64,000 nt of DNA. It comes from Chaunax sp. Z400. Lineage: Eukaryota > Chordata > Actinopteri > Lophiiformes > Chaunacidae. Shown here in pieces: positions 1 to 13,467 of this stretch. The notes below the pieces were generated by a model that saw only the letters and a program-made list of their open reading frames with translations, did no database searches and had not been told where the DNA came from. Where the stretch lies: positions 2,915,046 through 2,979,045 of the forward strand of contig CM075187.1 of NCBI GenBank assembly GCA_037577475.1, given 5' to 3'. Numbering within the stretch: position 1 is the stretch's first letter; each line of letters opens with the position of its first letter. The position numbers and the translations under genes are program-made.

Positions 1-379
1 ACACACGGGTCAGTCCCCTCTGCTTCCACTTTACAACACTGACAGAGGGAGAAAACACTATATGATAGTCTATTTAGTGTATGAGCACTGTTTTGTTTTA
101 ATTTGTTTTAAATGTGTAAAACTATAGTTCCTTCCTTGAAATTGGATATTACATATATATCTTTTCAGATGTGCATTTGCACATACACAGTGACACACAC
201 ACACAAAGGATGAGAGAAACTTTATTTTTCTTCCACAAAGTTGAAACATTTGCACAGTTTTAACAATCTAAACACATTTTATTTCTTTTTCATCTGGCCT
301 GCTTAGCCATATCAGCCGTAATGAACAAAGAGAGGAGGGGGATATAGGAATGGGTTCCATCCCTCTGTTTGTCATGTTT

Positions 380-1100
380 AGTTTCCGTAGCATAACTCAA
401 AAACTAATATTTTTTCATTAAACTTTCTACATACATCAGTCATAACATAAATTGGTGCCTTTAGCTATTTAGGGATTTTTGTGGTTTTTATTTATTTTTT
501 CTGTTTCCATGTTTAAAAGTTGGACTCAAAACTCATTTATACTCCATCTACGTACAAAAATAAATACGTTTCAAACAATGTATCCATCGATGCACATACA
601 ATACATCCACAGGAGGGCAGTAAAGAGTCAAAGGTTTTTGACAACAACGCAAATTGTTTGAATTATGGCTACACTGCCCCCTATTGATCCCCGGTGGTAC
701 TGCTCTGTTTCATCGTTATTCATGAGCTTTCAGAAAACATGCACAAATTTGGACAAAATGACGGAAAGCCTTGTATATGTATACATTTTAATAATGAGCA
801 TAAATGAGCCTTTTGGGCTCATTCTGGTGGTTGGTTTCGTTTATGGAGCATATCTCAAATACTATTCAATATTTTTTCATGAAACTTTCCACAAACAACA
901 AGCAAGTACTGGTGGTTCCTTTTGCTATTTAGGGACTTTTGAGTCGACTTTTTGATTTTTCATTCGTTTTTTGATTTATGTTTTTATTTCTATGGCTGGA
1001 CGTTGAATTTAGGCTCATTCTGTAAGTGGGATTTGTCTCATGAGGGTTTCTGGGGCATAACTTAAAAACTGTTCAATATTATGTCATGAAATGTACACAT
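380..1100. repeat. degenerate internal repeats
   Basis: Three related blocks: AGCATAACTCAAAAACTAAT near 390, AGCATATCTCAAATACTATT near 846 and GGCATAACTTAAAAACTGTT near 1052. Each is followed by a TCAT(G/T)AAACTTT-like motif. The first two are also followed by GCTATTTAGGGA. This is probably an old repeat with internal periodicity. Confidence 0.5.
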
Positions 1101-4034
1101 CTCCTTTTTTACTGGACAGGTGCATTTTGATATTGTGAGAATTTTAAACATTTTTTCAAATCTCAAAAATGTACATTTTTAATCAGATATGCAATTAACA
1201 GGAACAATTTAAATAACTTCTTTCTGACTGACTTTCTTTAATGAAATGCACCTGTAGTGGGGGATCCAGAGTATTTTATGCTTGTAGAGAGGGTAGAGAG
1301 ACAACTGTTTTCATTGCACCTATTCAAAAAATATATTTGTGTTGAATGGAGTTATGTCACTATAACAACATCATGATTTAACAATAACAACTCGAAGCTC
1401 TTTACAAGCTTTGATGATCAGATTTTAGTTTAATCTGTTTAGGAAACCCGTTTTTATACTCCAAATGATTTCTTTCAGTTCTGCATAGACACCACACAGG
1501 GGCGCCAGAGACTAACTTGATGACGAAACATGAACTTTGCATCCTCTTCCTCCTTGTCAATAAAATCCTCAACTCTAAAAGGCTGCGGCGGATCAGTATT
1601 ACAGGGAAAATATTCACCAATCAGAAGATATTACACAAACAAATATGTGATGATGGTGAATAAAATATGTGCTTGTTTGTGTTTATTTTAAATGCATTTC
1701 TTTTACCAGAATAAATACCTGTTCATGTTGGGTTTAGTTATGTTTAGTTATGTTCATGTATATGAACTATGCATATGAACTATTATACAGCAGTACTGAT
1801 TGGGCATTGGCCAATGAGGAATATGTCAGAAACTCTGCAAGATTTAACGATGAACTTTGTCAGAATGATTTCCTCGAGACAGTGGGAAAATATTTCTGAT
1901 CATCTGCCCAGTTTTCCTTCTAATGAACAAAATATACAACAATACACAATGAAAACTATTGTAGGAGCAGCCATCATGCAGGATCTTAAGAAAACAGAAC
2001 TTAAATTTAGATTTATAATGGTATGATTTAGATTTATAATAATCGCCCAATGTTGACAGAAATGTGTTTATTGTGGTAATCTCTATTCATTATACTGTAG
2101 ATCTGTCAATGGAATGACTAAACTCTGGAAATATATCATTTATAAGCTTGTATATTTCACAATCTTTAAAACTTTATTAATCTCTAAATGGCAGATTACA
2201 TTGAATTAAGTATACTGAGACCCCAACCAGAGGTTAAAATGCAGGGCCATATTTCTTTGAATCTTATTTTTGGTCTTTGGTTATATTAGCTGCTTGCAAA
2301 CCTTTCATGCGTATATTTTTCTGTTGGTAGGGACAGGTAAAAGCTCTACTTTTAGAATCATGCAATGAATGCGTGCAGTGTGTGTTTTTTTCCCCTGAGA
2401 GTGAGTGACAGGTTGGCAGCTCAGGTGAATATCTGACCTAATCTGTGTGCAGGTGGGTGATCATCGCAGAGAAAGGAATCGCTTTGTCATTGCACGTGCT
2501 TCTTGTTAAACAAATCTCTCCTCTATTCTCCACCGTGATTTTTTTTTTTTTCCAGGAGATTGATACACAACCGAAGGTGCAGCCAAGGTATGGTGATTAG
2601 AGATAGTTTGGTTGATCCGCAGGAATGATCATGGTATTGATAACATTTCAAACAAAGTCATAATCAAAGGGTTTCCTGTTGAAGTTGTAATCTTTTCTGA
2701 AATGGGGCTTTGTTAGCTCAGTGTCATTTGGTTGACCAGGAATTATTTGCCGCTAAGCTAATGGGGCTGGTTTTTAGTGGTGCAGCGCCAGGGATCGGAC
2801 AGGGGCTCCAGGTGGTGTGGCCCGGGGCTCTGATGTGGTGCTCCTTTTTAATCCCAGATGACATTGCAAAATCCCCAAACCGCCTGCCCCTCTATAAGAC
2901 TGTATAGGAGCAGAGAGCATGATTTGTTTAAAGAGCTCATATCATGTATCAAACTGAGGGAATAAGGAGTTCCACTGTTTCATGTTAAGCCTGAAACCAT
3001 AGGTTATGCTTCATATGAAAGATAGCTATTTATTCTTTGTCTTAAAAAATTCTTTTTATTTACTCCTCTTTAATTACTAGCAATTATTCAACTTGAGCCT
3101 CTTCTATGGAACACGAAATGTTTGCAGTTTATTGCAATGTTAGAAGCTATCAAATTATTTTTCTTCTTCTTGGTTTTTGGCTCTATGATCCAGCTTGTCC
3201 TGAAGCGTTATGTTGCATTGTTATGTTTTTCCCTGTAGGAAAAAGTCTGAGACAGCATTAGACATTACATTTTCTCTACAGATATTGACGTCCTTTGTTT
3301 CTAGTTTCTAGAAACAGAAACATCCCCGTCCTCATAGCCATATCTCATATTCTCTATAAAGTCATTCTCTACCCACAATTTGTGTGCTAATGTCGAATAA
3401 GTAGCCCAATTTTTAGGCTTAACATGAAAAACACATTGTTTTCTACGAGTGCCAAGAGTCCCAGAATACCTTGGCTGTGAGTGCTGGGGAGAACAATGGT
3501 TCCCCAGTGCTCCTGTCCAGAAATAGTCTATAGCTCACTGATGGAGAACATATTTCCCAATAGCAGGTGTCTGAGTCAGTCAGTGCCTGATCCTCACCAT
3601 GACTGTAAATGAAAGGGCCAGCTCGTCCAGGTGCAGGAGAACCTCTTTGGCCCTCTCAAGTTTCTCCTTGATGGAGGAGCTTTTTCTGGAAGGATTAACA
3701 AGAGAAATATTGTATTAAACTACAATTAAAAAGCATATATATATATATATATATATATATGAGGATATAGAATATTCCACAAAAGGGAATTTACTTTACA
3801 CAGACAGTCATCTGATCTGTATCGCCTTTATTACATTTATTTATATTAATGTGTTACGACACATGTAGTTATGACAGTCTTACTCTTGTAGGAGCCTCAA
3901 AATCATTTTGTGCAGCACAAGTTTATGAAATATTTACAAAGATATTTAGTTTGACATATTCCCGTTTCATTTAAAAAATCAGCTGGACTCCAACCAAAGT
4001 CGTTCAAGACAAAAAAAACCTGGAAAGCTAAGAC
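1100..4034. other. intergenic, no gene seen
   Basis: AT-rich sequence without recognisable coding exons. There is a short (AT)n run at about 3738-3760. The 2.4-2.9 kb part is more complex and repeat-free but has no clear signal. Confidence 0.6.
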
Positions 4035-4465
4035 CAGTAAGCACAATAATCAGTTGCATTGCAAGGATAATGAGCTCTCAGATGTGTCATATATTTGCCT
4101 GAGAAATTAAGCCAATTTGTGGAAATGGTGGCCTGGGGTTGGGGGAATACGGAGTGGCTTGTAAAGATGAGTGATATCTGGCACAGCATGAAGAGAATGA
4201 GAGGTGTGCTGCCTGGTGCTTAGCTCAAATGAAAGCTCTGATTAGTGGAGCAAAGATCAAAATGACAGAGCAGTGGAGGCTTCAGCTGGGCCTTTGTTAT
4301 TGATAAGTCTGTCATCTCTGCTGATATTGGAGCAGTAATGGCAGCTGATGATTAGGCCACTCCTGAGCTATTAACTACATTTCTTATCCTTTTACTGGGC
4401 CCCAGGAGAGCCTGTTTGAGAGACAAAGGAGTCCTTCATGAGGCTGGCTTCTTAAACGCCATCCA
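4035..4465. promoter_or_regulatory. candidate conserved element downstream of lmx1b
   Basis: A long repeat-free block of even composition with GATGATTAGGCCACTCCTG, CTCTGATTAGTGGAGC and CCTTTGTTATTGATAAG (SOX-like). It lies in the intergenic region, about 34 kb beyond the lmx1b stop. Confidence 0.33.
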
Positions 4466-5239
4466 CCTGACCTAAAAGGCACAACTGTTACTGTCTTTCT
4501 GTCGGGCCAAAGAAGTCAGGGACCAGATACATGTCAGAGGTCGCAGTGTGCTGCTGTTTGAAATGAAGGGGTTCTGAGTGAGTAAGCTGCTGACAGACGG
4601 CTGCAGGAAAATTACACAAAATTGGCTGTTTTGTCAACATTTCATCAGAAGATTTACAGAAAGCTGACCCCAACCCTCTCTCTCCCCTCCTCTTTCACAA
4701 GGCTAAGGAGATTGAGGGGGTTGGAATTGACTGACAAACAAATCTCCTCTTTATTTCTTTCTCGCTTTCTCTTTCCCTCTCTTTAAGTGATATTTAATAT
4801 GATCTCTTTTTAATGAGGGGTGAAATTACATATCCCCAACACATATTGTCATCGAGGTTGTTTTAGACACACTAAGGGCATAAAAAGTAAGCGGTAGAAT
4901 ATTTAGATTCTCCAGTGAAAAGACTGATATGTCAACCATTATGTATTATTACACCACAGTGTACATAGATGTAATAATTTCAATATTTAGATGCTATAGA
5001 AGAGTACGGTATGACAGCATCATACGACTGCCATGTGTGACCAGGGACAGATAAGGGAATAGAACATCGGCTTGCTAGTGTGCACTAAATCAGTGAGTCC
5101 CATCCAGTAGTACTTGTACCTACGGGGCTACTTCTGCAGGTACTATAGGGAAGTCATGGGAAGATTAGACAAGCTCAGCTAATTTGGAAAAAAGTTAAAT
5201 GACAATCTGATGACAAAACACATCCATAGTTGGGTGTAA

Positions 5240-6015
5240 TACTTGATCGCTAAATGTTATGATTACTATTAAAAGTAAGTACTTGAGTGAGCAGAGAGGC
5301 CTTAACAGATAAACTTTAAAAAAGTAGCCAGAGGTAATGAATAAACTGTTCAAATTAGTTAGCTAAAAGTGTTATATAAAATAGCCTAAAGTAATTAATC
5401 AACAATCCAAATAAGTAAAAGATACATGGTTGAAATAAAGAAGTGTTTAAGTTAGCTAGATTAGCTAGGTTAGCTAAAAGTAGCCTAATGAATCCAAGTC
5501 TTAGATAAATAGCTTAAGCTAAATTATTGGATCGTTAAAATGTACTGCTAATGATAAATTAATGAAAACCAAGAGTTAAACTATTTAAGTATGTAGCTAA
5601 ATAAATACTTCAAACAGAGGGCTAAAAATAATGGCTAAATAGGTGAACTAATGAAACATAATGGATAAATAGTTTGAATCAGTTGCTAAAATTATTGAAT
5701 ATACATAGCAGGCTAATGGAGAAGAGGCTGTTTGCTAAAAGTAATAGAAAAAAAAGGTAGCCTAAACAGCTAGGCAGCTAAAAGTGGCCTAATGAATAAA
5801 GGGTTTAAATACTTGGCTAAAACTAACCCACTGGACGCATCGGATGGTTAAAATAGATTGCTCATGACAAATGGATGAAAAGCAATATAGTTCGCTAAAT
5901 GTAGCCAATGGATCAATGCTTTAAATAGAGAGCTGAAAATAATAGCTAAACACAGCTGATAAATGGTTGCTATTGTTAGCTGAAATGAATGAATTAAGGG
6001 TTTGATAAAAGTCAT
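5240..6015. repeat. degenerate GCTAAA/AATAA minisatellite-like tract
   Basis: Dozens of imperfect recurrences of TAGCTAAAAGTAGCCTAATG and GAATAAA...GTTTAAAT occur at irregular spacing (about 40-60 bp). Similar words keep the same orientation, which suggests an old tandem array that has decayed. Confidence 0.6.
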
Positions 6016-8559
6016 AAATAAATGGAATCATCTAGCCTCTGCATCTCCATATGGTAGCACAAACGCAGTTTAACTGCATGAAAACATTACTGTAACAATA
6101 TCCTCTACAATATAGTTAAGAGGATTAGCATCCCATTTAAAACCAATTCAAATTAACACGTCTGGAACATGACAGGTGGTGCGACTGGGTACGTTTGACA
6201 GGACTGTGGGAAGTACGTCCAACAAAAAAAAAAAAGGTGGGGAGCTGCTGCACTGGATTGCATACGAGCTTATTTGGGCGCAGCATTTCCATCTTCAGCT
6301 CCCTGCTTTGTCTCTGACCTCAGCTCAGTCCGCTCTGGTTTGGTATTCCCCTACAAAGGCCAGCAGGAATCCTAGACTTGTTGATTTAGCCCCCAGTGGC
6401 CGGAGGCAAAGCATCTTTCATTAACGTCTAAAACCTCAGGAATGAGATACTGGCCTCACGATAAGATCTGGTAATGCAGTAACATGGAATTATGGAAGAA
6501 GAAAATTGCCATTTTGTATATAAGCACCTGTGATCTCCCATGAAAGCCCCCTGTTCCCTGGGTTGGGTCAGTCCCAGGAGAGGAGGAGAGGGCACTGGAA
6601 CCCAATCCATCCTGCAGAGGAGAGATTTTCAGGCTGAAGGCCTGGAGCGATGGAGGGTGCTGCTGTCTGTGGAAGGTCAGCTTATAGAGCACAGAGACAG
6701 TGATCCTGTGTGCCTGTCGGAGGAAATCATCTCCTGCCCACAGGAGAGATGCCCCCCCCCCCCTGTTTGCAGTGCTGTTTGTGGTCAGCAAATGCTTTAA
6801 GGTCAATACAAAGCATTTATGAGACACTCCAGAGGTATTGTCACAGTACTTTATCAGTTTACCAGTGAGCGTGGACAAATCAGAGAGCTGCTGGGAGAAT
6901 ATGGGAGTTGTTGTTTCCTACATTGGTCGGTGTTTCTTTATCCGAGCCTCTGTGGGGAGGAAATGTCAGGGACAATAGATTTATGTGGCGTTCTGACATT
7001 TTGAAGAAGTCAGATACCCTTTTACTCGTCCAGTCCTCCAGAGCCTGGAAAAATGCAGGTGTTCTGTTTGCAGCAAACATCCTGAAGAAAAAAAAAATTC
7101 TTCTGAGCCTCCTTCATCCTGCAGTTTGTGAAAAGACACAGGCTGCACTGTTCATGGCACTCACAATGATGAAGGTTCCAATATCTGCAATCTCAGCTGG
7201 CCATTTACACGTCATTGTACCACAGAATTATCTATTGGAAGCCAAGCCAAGGGTTTCTTCATTTCATCTAAACTTGAGGTCCTGTAGGGATTTCAGAGAG
7301 AAGGGTTCTGTCTGATCTTCCCTTTGCGTGTACCACAGCCATAAGTTTGAATGGCTCGACTCATTGCCGTTGCTGGCAGTTAAAACAGATCAACTGGAAG
7401 GAAGAGGCTGGAAAGAAGGAAGAGAAAAGTCTCATTGTGGCAGAACTGATGTGTTTTTGTCTCCTCTGGATACTTTCTTCATCACCTCTTTAAATTTTAA
7501 AGCATTTGGCACGCAGCCTGTGGCAGGTTCTCTTGAGGAAGCAGCCAAGCAATGAGGGTCGATGGTGCCGTAAATCTTCGACTGTCCACTCCGGAGTCAG
7601 ACATGGACACTTGAGATATGCATATTTAATATGTCAGTGTGACTTGAATGTCCAAATCAAACGGGAACTGCTGCTAGATGCTGACAAGTGAAAACAAAGC
7701 TGTTTATCCACCGGGGACTCGTGATGCTGGGCTGTTTATTCTGTTTTCCACTGATGCAAAGCGGATAACATGCATGAAATGGCTCATAAGTCCTGCCTTG
7801 GGTATTGAAGGACCTGAGGGGGAAGAGAGCTGGCAGCCATGCTTTTGCACCTCATTCCAGAGCAATGCAATAAGTGACATAACTTTGGCCTGAGCATAAG
7901 AATCAGACTCAAAGACGAGCTCCTCTCTGTTCTAGACCACAGCTCTAGATTTAAATTCAGCATGCTCTCGTGACTTAATCTGTGCTGAATATGTAGTAAA
8001 AGTCTTTTTTAATTGGGGCCAAAACACAGCAGGTGTGTAGTTTGGTGTAATCACGTAAAAAGCCTGCTTATTGCATCCAAAATCAGCATTTATATAAAAC
8101 ATATAAAGGACTCTATCATATGGGCTTTATCCCACAACAGCTAAATTAAATATAGCTCATAGACGTTTGCTGCAGGAACAACTTGTCTGGTTGATGATGA
8201 ACTAAAACCTGTTCCACAACTCTGCAGCATATGTAATGTAAATAGTTTCTGGCAACATAGAGGGGTATAAGTTCAAGACAATATTTGGAGGTTAGGAGAC
8301 TGACAGTAATTCAATTAGACAGGAATCCTCACCCGTTCTGTGGGTCAGAGTTATCCATGTTAATCAGGACAGACCGGAGACTTATAAGCTGCTGGTTTCC
8401 TGCTGGGCCTCCTCTGTCTGACTGCGCTCCGTTTCCACGCTTTGCATTTAATATTAGAATGTGTGTCAACACAAACTCAGCTTCAAATCCACTGTCATTA
8501 AGGACACTAGTAGTTAAACCTGTCAAATAATATTCAACAAGTTACTGGATTCCAATATT
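6016..8559. other. intergenic, no gene seen
   Basis: Mostly unique, fairly balanced sequence. Several overlapping frames of 60-140 codons occur on both strands, but none shows a known domain, splice context or biased codon use. It may contain regulatory DNA. Confidence 0.5.
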
Positions 8560-8730
8560 AATATTTTTACTTCCACCAAGGAGGTCATGTTTTTACCAGC
8601 GTCTGTCAAGTTATGAACCGAGTTTGATGAATTTTTCTTTTTGGAGAGATACGACCCAAGAACCAATCAGAACTTTGATAAAGGATTCTTCACCATTATG
8701 GGTCAGTTACAATATCTTATCTTCTAACTT
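8560..8730 (+). repeat. dispersed repeat family R1 head
   Basis: TTCCACCAAGGAGGTCATGT and TTTTACCAGCGTCTGTCAAG, then TGAACCGAGTTTGATGAATT. The following 8.73-9.0 kb holds short repeated GATCTGGATTC / GATCCAGA motifs. Confidence 0.5.
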
Positions 8731-9259
8731 CAAGGATAATGTCTCCTATGATTGGACAAAAACGACACGATGACATCACCATAAGATCTACAGTAGCACA
8801 CAACAGAGTCTGATCTGGATTCAAGTCATATTCTGGATCTGGTGATCCAGAATGTTTAAATTTATAGGGCTCACAAAAAATTCACTACTGTGAGATAATA
8901 AATAATAATGATCCAGACTGACCTGAGATCAGATTGTAGATCAAACTGTGATGATTCAGTTTGGTGTTCAAAAGTTCCTGATCTGGACCCTGAAGAAAAC
9001 CACCATGGTTTTAATATTTATACTTGTTTATCACAACATTTTACTGTCACTCATTTTTTAATTTTTTTAAATATATTTTATTATCATCATAAATAAATTA
9101 CCTATGTGTAGTATCTCATTATTTCATTATTCTCTTTTCTTCTTATCTTTTGCATGTGTTCTCTTATTTTTCATCTTTCTTATATTAATTATCCATCTTT
9201 TATTGTTTTTTAGTCTTTAAATGGTTTACATTAGTCTCTACATCCTTTTTTAACTTCTT

Positions 9260-9620
9260 CTGTTTCATCGATCATCGCTTGGATCAGCACCAAAATTTTA
9301 GGGATTCTTTCCTGGCCCCTACTCCATCCTTCCACCAAATAGCATGAAAATCTGTGCAGTAGATTTTGCATAATTCTGCTAACAATCAAACCAACAACAG
9401 GCAAACCAGAGTGGCACTCAGAGAGTACATACCTCCATCGAGAATGCAAAAAAGACATCCTGGATCCACCTCAGAAACAAATCACCACCTTCCATTTCCA
9501 TTTCCACCTCTGCCAAATTTCACTGAAATCCGTCGAGACCTTTTTGAGATATTCTGCAAACAAACAAACAAACAAACAAACAAACAATGATGAAACCATA
9601 ACCTCCTTGGCAGAGGTGAT
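9260..9620 (-). repeat. dispersed repeat family R1, opposite orientation, with (CAAA)n
   Basis: ACCAAAATTTTAGGGATTCT and CATCCTTCCACCAAATAGCA, ending with a (CAAA)n run at about 9557-9587 and AACCTCCTTGGCAGAGGTGA, the reverse-complement head of R1. Confidence 0.6.
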
Positions 9621-12259
9621 AATAAACTGTGCATAAACAAATGTAAATTCATAAATAAGTTATTTTATTATTCTTAACTCTTTGTTATGCATTTATTGAT
9701 ACTCGATGTAAATGATTGAATCAATATTCATGTTCCACATTGAAACAGTGGATGATCTGCTGTGACCATGAACACATCTCTTCAAATCCATACAGTCTTA
9801 TAATTAAAACTCAGACTCTCCCATCACTTCCACTGGAATTACTTTACGAAGGGAAGTTTTCATGGCCACAGTGGAAAGTAGGAACAATTATAGCCACTAA
9901 AACCATTTTAAATTTACATCTTAGCATATGAGTATTGTTTCAAGGCAGACTTGTAAAAATGTGAACCCACCCTTTAAGTAAATGTATTAGTTATGACATG
10001 TTGATAGATTAAAATCGTATTAATCATCAGATTTCACCATTTTAAACAATCTCACCTTTCCGTTTCAGCATTTCTCTGATAAAAGACATCTGTCACGTGA
10101 CATCATGTCTCATTTACACCTGAAATTCATCACATTTAAAAACTACTTTAGTTTCCAGCGGCTTGGTGGTGCATTTCCTCTAATTACCCGTCTAGATTGT
10201 GGCAGGTTGCGTCCCGCTCTTGTTATTTCTACTGTGTGAAATCAAACTTTCTTCCCGAGCTCTAAGTGGCTTTAGCCTGATAATAGCATTTGGCATTCAC
10301 TGTAAACAGCGTCAGAGACTGAGACTGAAATGCCTCCTCTGTGTTTGAGAAAGTGTCAGGAGTATTGTTGACGGGAGAAAGTGACACGGTGAATCCAAAG
10401 ATGGTATTCAGAGCAGCCCTGAGTGAGCCGTGTCCCTGTGAGCGCTGGTTGTAAGAATGCGGCTGTCGTCTGGACACTTTGCACCCTGGGAGATGTCTGC
10501 AGAAAGTAATTACTCCAACCTGTCAGCTCGGCTGGAAGCAAATGATCAATTGTCTGAAAAAAGTGGGCTAGTATATCAATTATTAAGACAACTCCGTTTG
10601 AAACCAGCGGGTATATTGATAGTTTGATATGAGCAAAATTTGAAAATGAAAATCCCAGTTAGTTCTATATGTGTGGACCCCTCCTCCTCCTCCTCCTCCT
10701 CCTCCTCCTCCTGACTCCCAAGAACAGGTGGATGCTGTTGAAAATCGAAAAGAGCGAACACAAACACGCAGAGAGGGGACAAGAGCCAGAGCTGTCATCC
10801 TGACTTTCAGATGAAGTGGGGGATTAGGATGGAGGTGAAAGCATGCTGAGGACCATGGTGACAGCAGATGAAGGGAGATAGCACAAACTCCTGTGGAATT
10901 CACAAGGCAGAGTTGAGCAGGCGGTGGGAGGGGGGGGGGGTGGTTGGCGTTGCCACGAGAGAGCTGCAGCTCTCAGAAGTATTTTCGGTAATGTAAATTT
11001 CCTCCGAAAATGTCAATAGTAATGATTGAGTAGGTTTTGCTGCGGGGAAAATTGCATTTCAGAAAAAAGAGATCTGAAAGGTTAAATATGCTTTTCAGAT
11101 GACAAAGTCCTCCAGGGAGAAGCAGAGACTGCTGACAGTCTCTCTCTGTTCTGATGAAATCATGTCGAGTGTGTGAGTGTGTTAGTGTGTATGACCGCAA
11201 ACCACCAGTCACACCAGTGACAACACCGATATTAATACAGAAAATGATGTCTTACAAATTACAGCTTGTGCTCGAGGTACTGTTGTGTGCATGCATGTGT
11301 GTGCATTTCTTCTCTGGTGTCATGGCTGTGCAGGAATCTGCTCTCTGTAGCTGCGGTGGTCCCGCGGCACCAGCCATTCGTCCTTCCACAGACACGCTGA
11401 CTCGGCCAGCCTGGGCTCAGGTATCTCCTCTAACCTCCCCTTTGTCCTGCTTTAAAATAGACTCTTTTGTCTGCTGATTTCTGCAGGTCATTGTGAGGAG
11501 CGCTTCTTAGTGTCAGCTTTAATTCACACTGTAACCCAAGCCGCGATGCCTCCCAACTATCCACACTGCCTGCCTGGCATTCAGCTGCTCCTCGGGGAGC
11601 TGAGGCTGCATTACCCCCAACCTCCAATAACTGCACCCAAGGGACAACTTGCAAACTTTGTTGCTTAAATATTTAAATAGCCCTTTAATTGACATCCGTC
11701 AGACCTCACCCAGAGAACATGAATGCTGCTCTGTGGACATAAAAGAAAATGCTGCTGCTGTTTTTCTGCCTCCTTACAGAGTGCTCAGTTTTCCCCAAGA
11801 TAGACAGAATATCCAAAGCCACAATTCATCACTGCAAATTGATCAGTTTCTCTTGCAAGTGTTTCTTTCCTTCCCTGCAGGTCAGACATTATTTCCTCTA
11901 ACCTGTGGTGCGTTTGTTTTGGTTTGAGTTGCACAGCTTTGGTGATGTTGGCCGGAGAAATATCCCGGTTTGTGGTGCTGAAATCACCAAAGACAACATC
12001 AAGCAAAAATCACGACCCAGTTACTTCAAACCAACCATCAAACCTTCTGTCTGTAAACATAACTCACAAAAACATTAAACTATTTTCTTGAGACTCGGCT
12101 AACACATTGGACACATGCTGAAGAGATGTCTTTTGGTATTTTTAGATTTTAAACATTTTTATTTTTCTTGTTTTGGGGACAAAAAAAATCGGCCATTCAT
12201 ATAATCTGGATGGACAAATAGGTAAGAGCAAAAAAATGTATGTTTGATTGAGGTAAGAT
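9621..12259. other. intergenic, no gene seen
   Basis: Unique sequence with a CTC microsatellite. The 10.07-10.56 kb part is repeat-free and complex, but no gene is seen. Confidence 0.5.
10680..10712. repeat. (CTC)n microsatellite
   Basis: 11 CTC units. On the minus strand it gives a poly-Glu or poly-Gly frame that is not a gene. Confidence 0.9.
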
Positions 12260-12272
12260 AGTTTCTGAATGG

Positions 12273-12633
12273 GGCGGCACGGGGGGCAGTTAGGAGCACT
12301 GTTGCCTCACAGCAAGAAGGTCCTAGGTTAAATCCCACTGTGAGCCTGGGACTTTTCTGTGTTTGCATGTTCTCCCCGTGTCTGTGTGGGTTCCCTCCGG
12401 GTTCTCCGGCTTCCTCCCACCACCAAAAACATGTAATAAGTGAACTGGTGACTCTACGTTGACCGTGAGTGAGAATGGTTGTTTGTCTTTCTATGTGGCC
12501 TTGTGATGAACTGGTGACTTGTCCAGGGTGAACCCCGCCTCCCGCCCAACGTCAGCTGGGATGGGCTCCAGCCCCCCTGCGGCCCTGCACAAGATAAGTG
12601 GTTACAGAAAATGAATGAATGAATGAATGAATG
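12273..12633 (+). mobile_element. tRNA-derived SINE-like retroposon with 13-bp target-site duplication
   Basis: The 5' part resembles a tRNA-derived head (GGCGGCACGG start, B-box-like GGTTAAATCCC at 12326-12336). The body has the teleost-wide GTTTGCATGTTCTCCCCGTG and GGGATGGGCTCCAGCCCC stretches. The 3' end is a (GAAT)n tail. It is flanked by perfect direct repeats AGTTTCTGAATGG at 12260-12272 and 12634-12646. The duplication shows retroposition. I recognise the element type as abundant in fish but do not assign a database name. Confidence 0.8.
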
Positions 12634-13467
12634 AGTTTCTGAATGGTAGCAACACAAAAGTTATTATACCTTTAGATGACACTCACTGGGCAAAGCTCAG
12701 CAGCTTTCATTAACACTGTTTCTATAACCTCTGACCTTTAAATGAATCGTTTAAATTAAAGAACCTCAGTCCATTACAAGAACAAAACCATCATGTGAAA
12801 TAGAGCAGCAATGGCAGAAATGCACCAAAAGAGACAACAGCAGTGGTGTTTTTCTCTTTGGATCTTAACCTAAGATCGCAGCTGGGGAGATGCAGCCCTG
12901 GGGCTTCTGTCTGCCTGTCTGTTCTGGAAGAGAAGAAACAACAGGAGAGAAGAGAAAAGAGGCTCATGTTGAAACAGCAAACATCATAACCTGATATCGA
13001 CACTCAGCTGGGGTTCGCTTCACTTCTGCTGTCTCTGTTTTTCTCTCCTGGGAGGGAGGAATCTATACAGGCTTCCTCAAGTCATATCCAAGGCTAAAAA
13101 TAAACCCCACATACAGCTCATCCGCTGTGTGAAGAGTGATCTGGTGAAAATGTATTTTTTTCACAGTATAAAGAAATGGATGGGGATTGATGAGTAGGAG
13201 CCATGTTTTATCACTGTTGTTGTGCTAAATTCTAATTTCAAAAGAAAATCAGGTTATTCTAATTAAATATTTCAAATATATATTTGAAATATAAAGCAGA
13301 GCGCATGCCTCCTTTCAGTAACTTATTTGTTTTTCGTTTAGTTAAAAGTACAGAGGGATTATTTTGGTTTTGGTTTTTTTGAGATGATTTTGCTAAGAAA
13401 TTTATATTAAATTTATAATAAAAAGATGTAAATGACCTCATATGTTTGTGTAGATTCTCAGTCATCC

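Noticed and set aside
2556..2587. Possible 32-nt plus-strand exon between TTTTCCAG and GTATGG
   Set aside because: A good acceptor and a fair donor, but it is isolated, tiny and has no partner exon or recognisable peptide. Chance is more likely.
6456..7315. Overlapping frames of about 135-140 codons on both strands
   Set aside because: No known domain, no splice context and heavy overlap between strands. Consistent with GC-richer non-coding DNA.
10576..10903. Minus-strand frames with poly-Glu or poly-Gly
   Set aside because: Produced by the CTC microsatellite.
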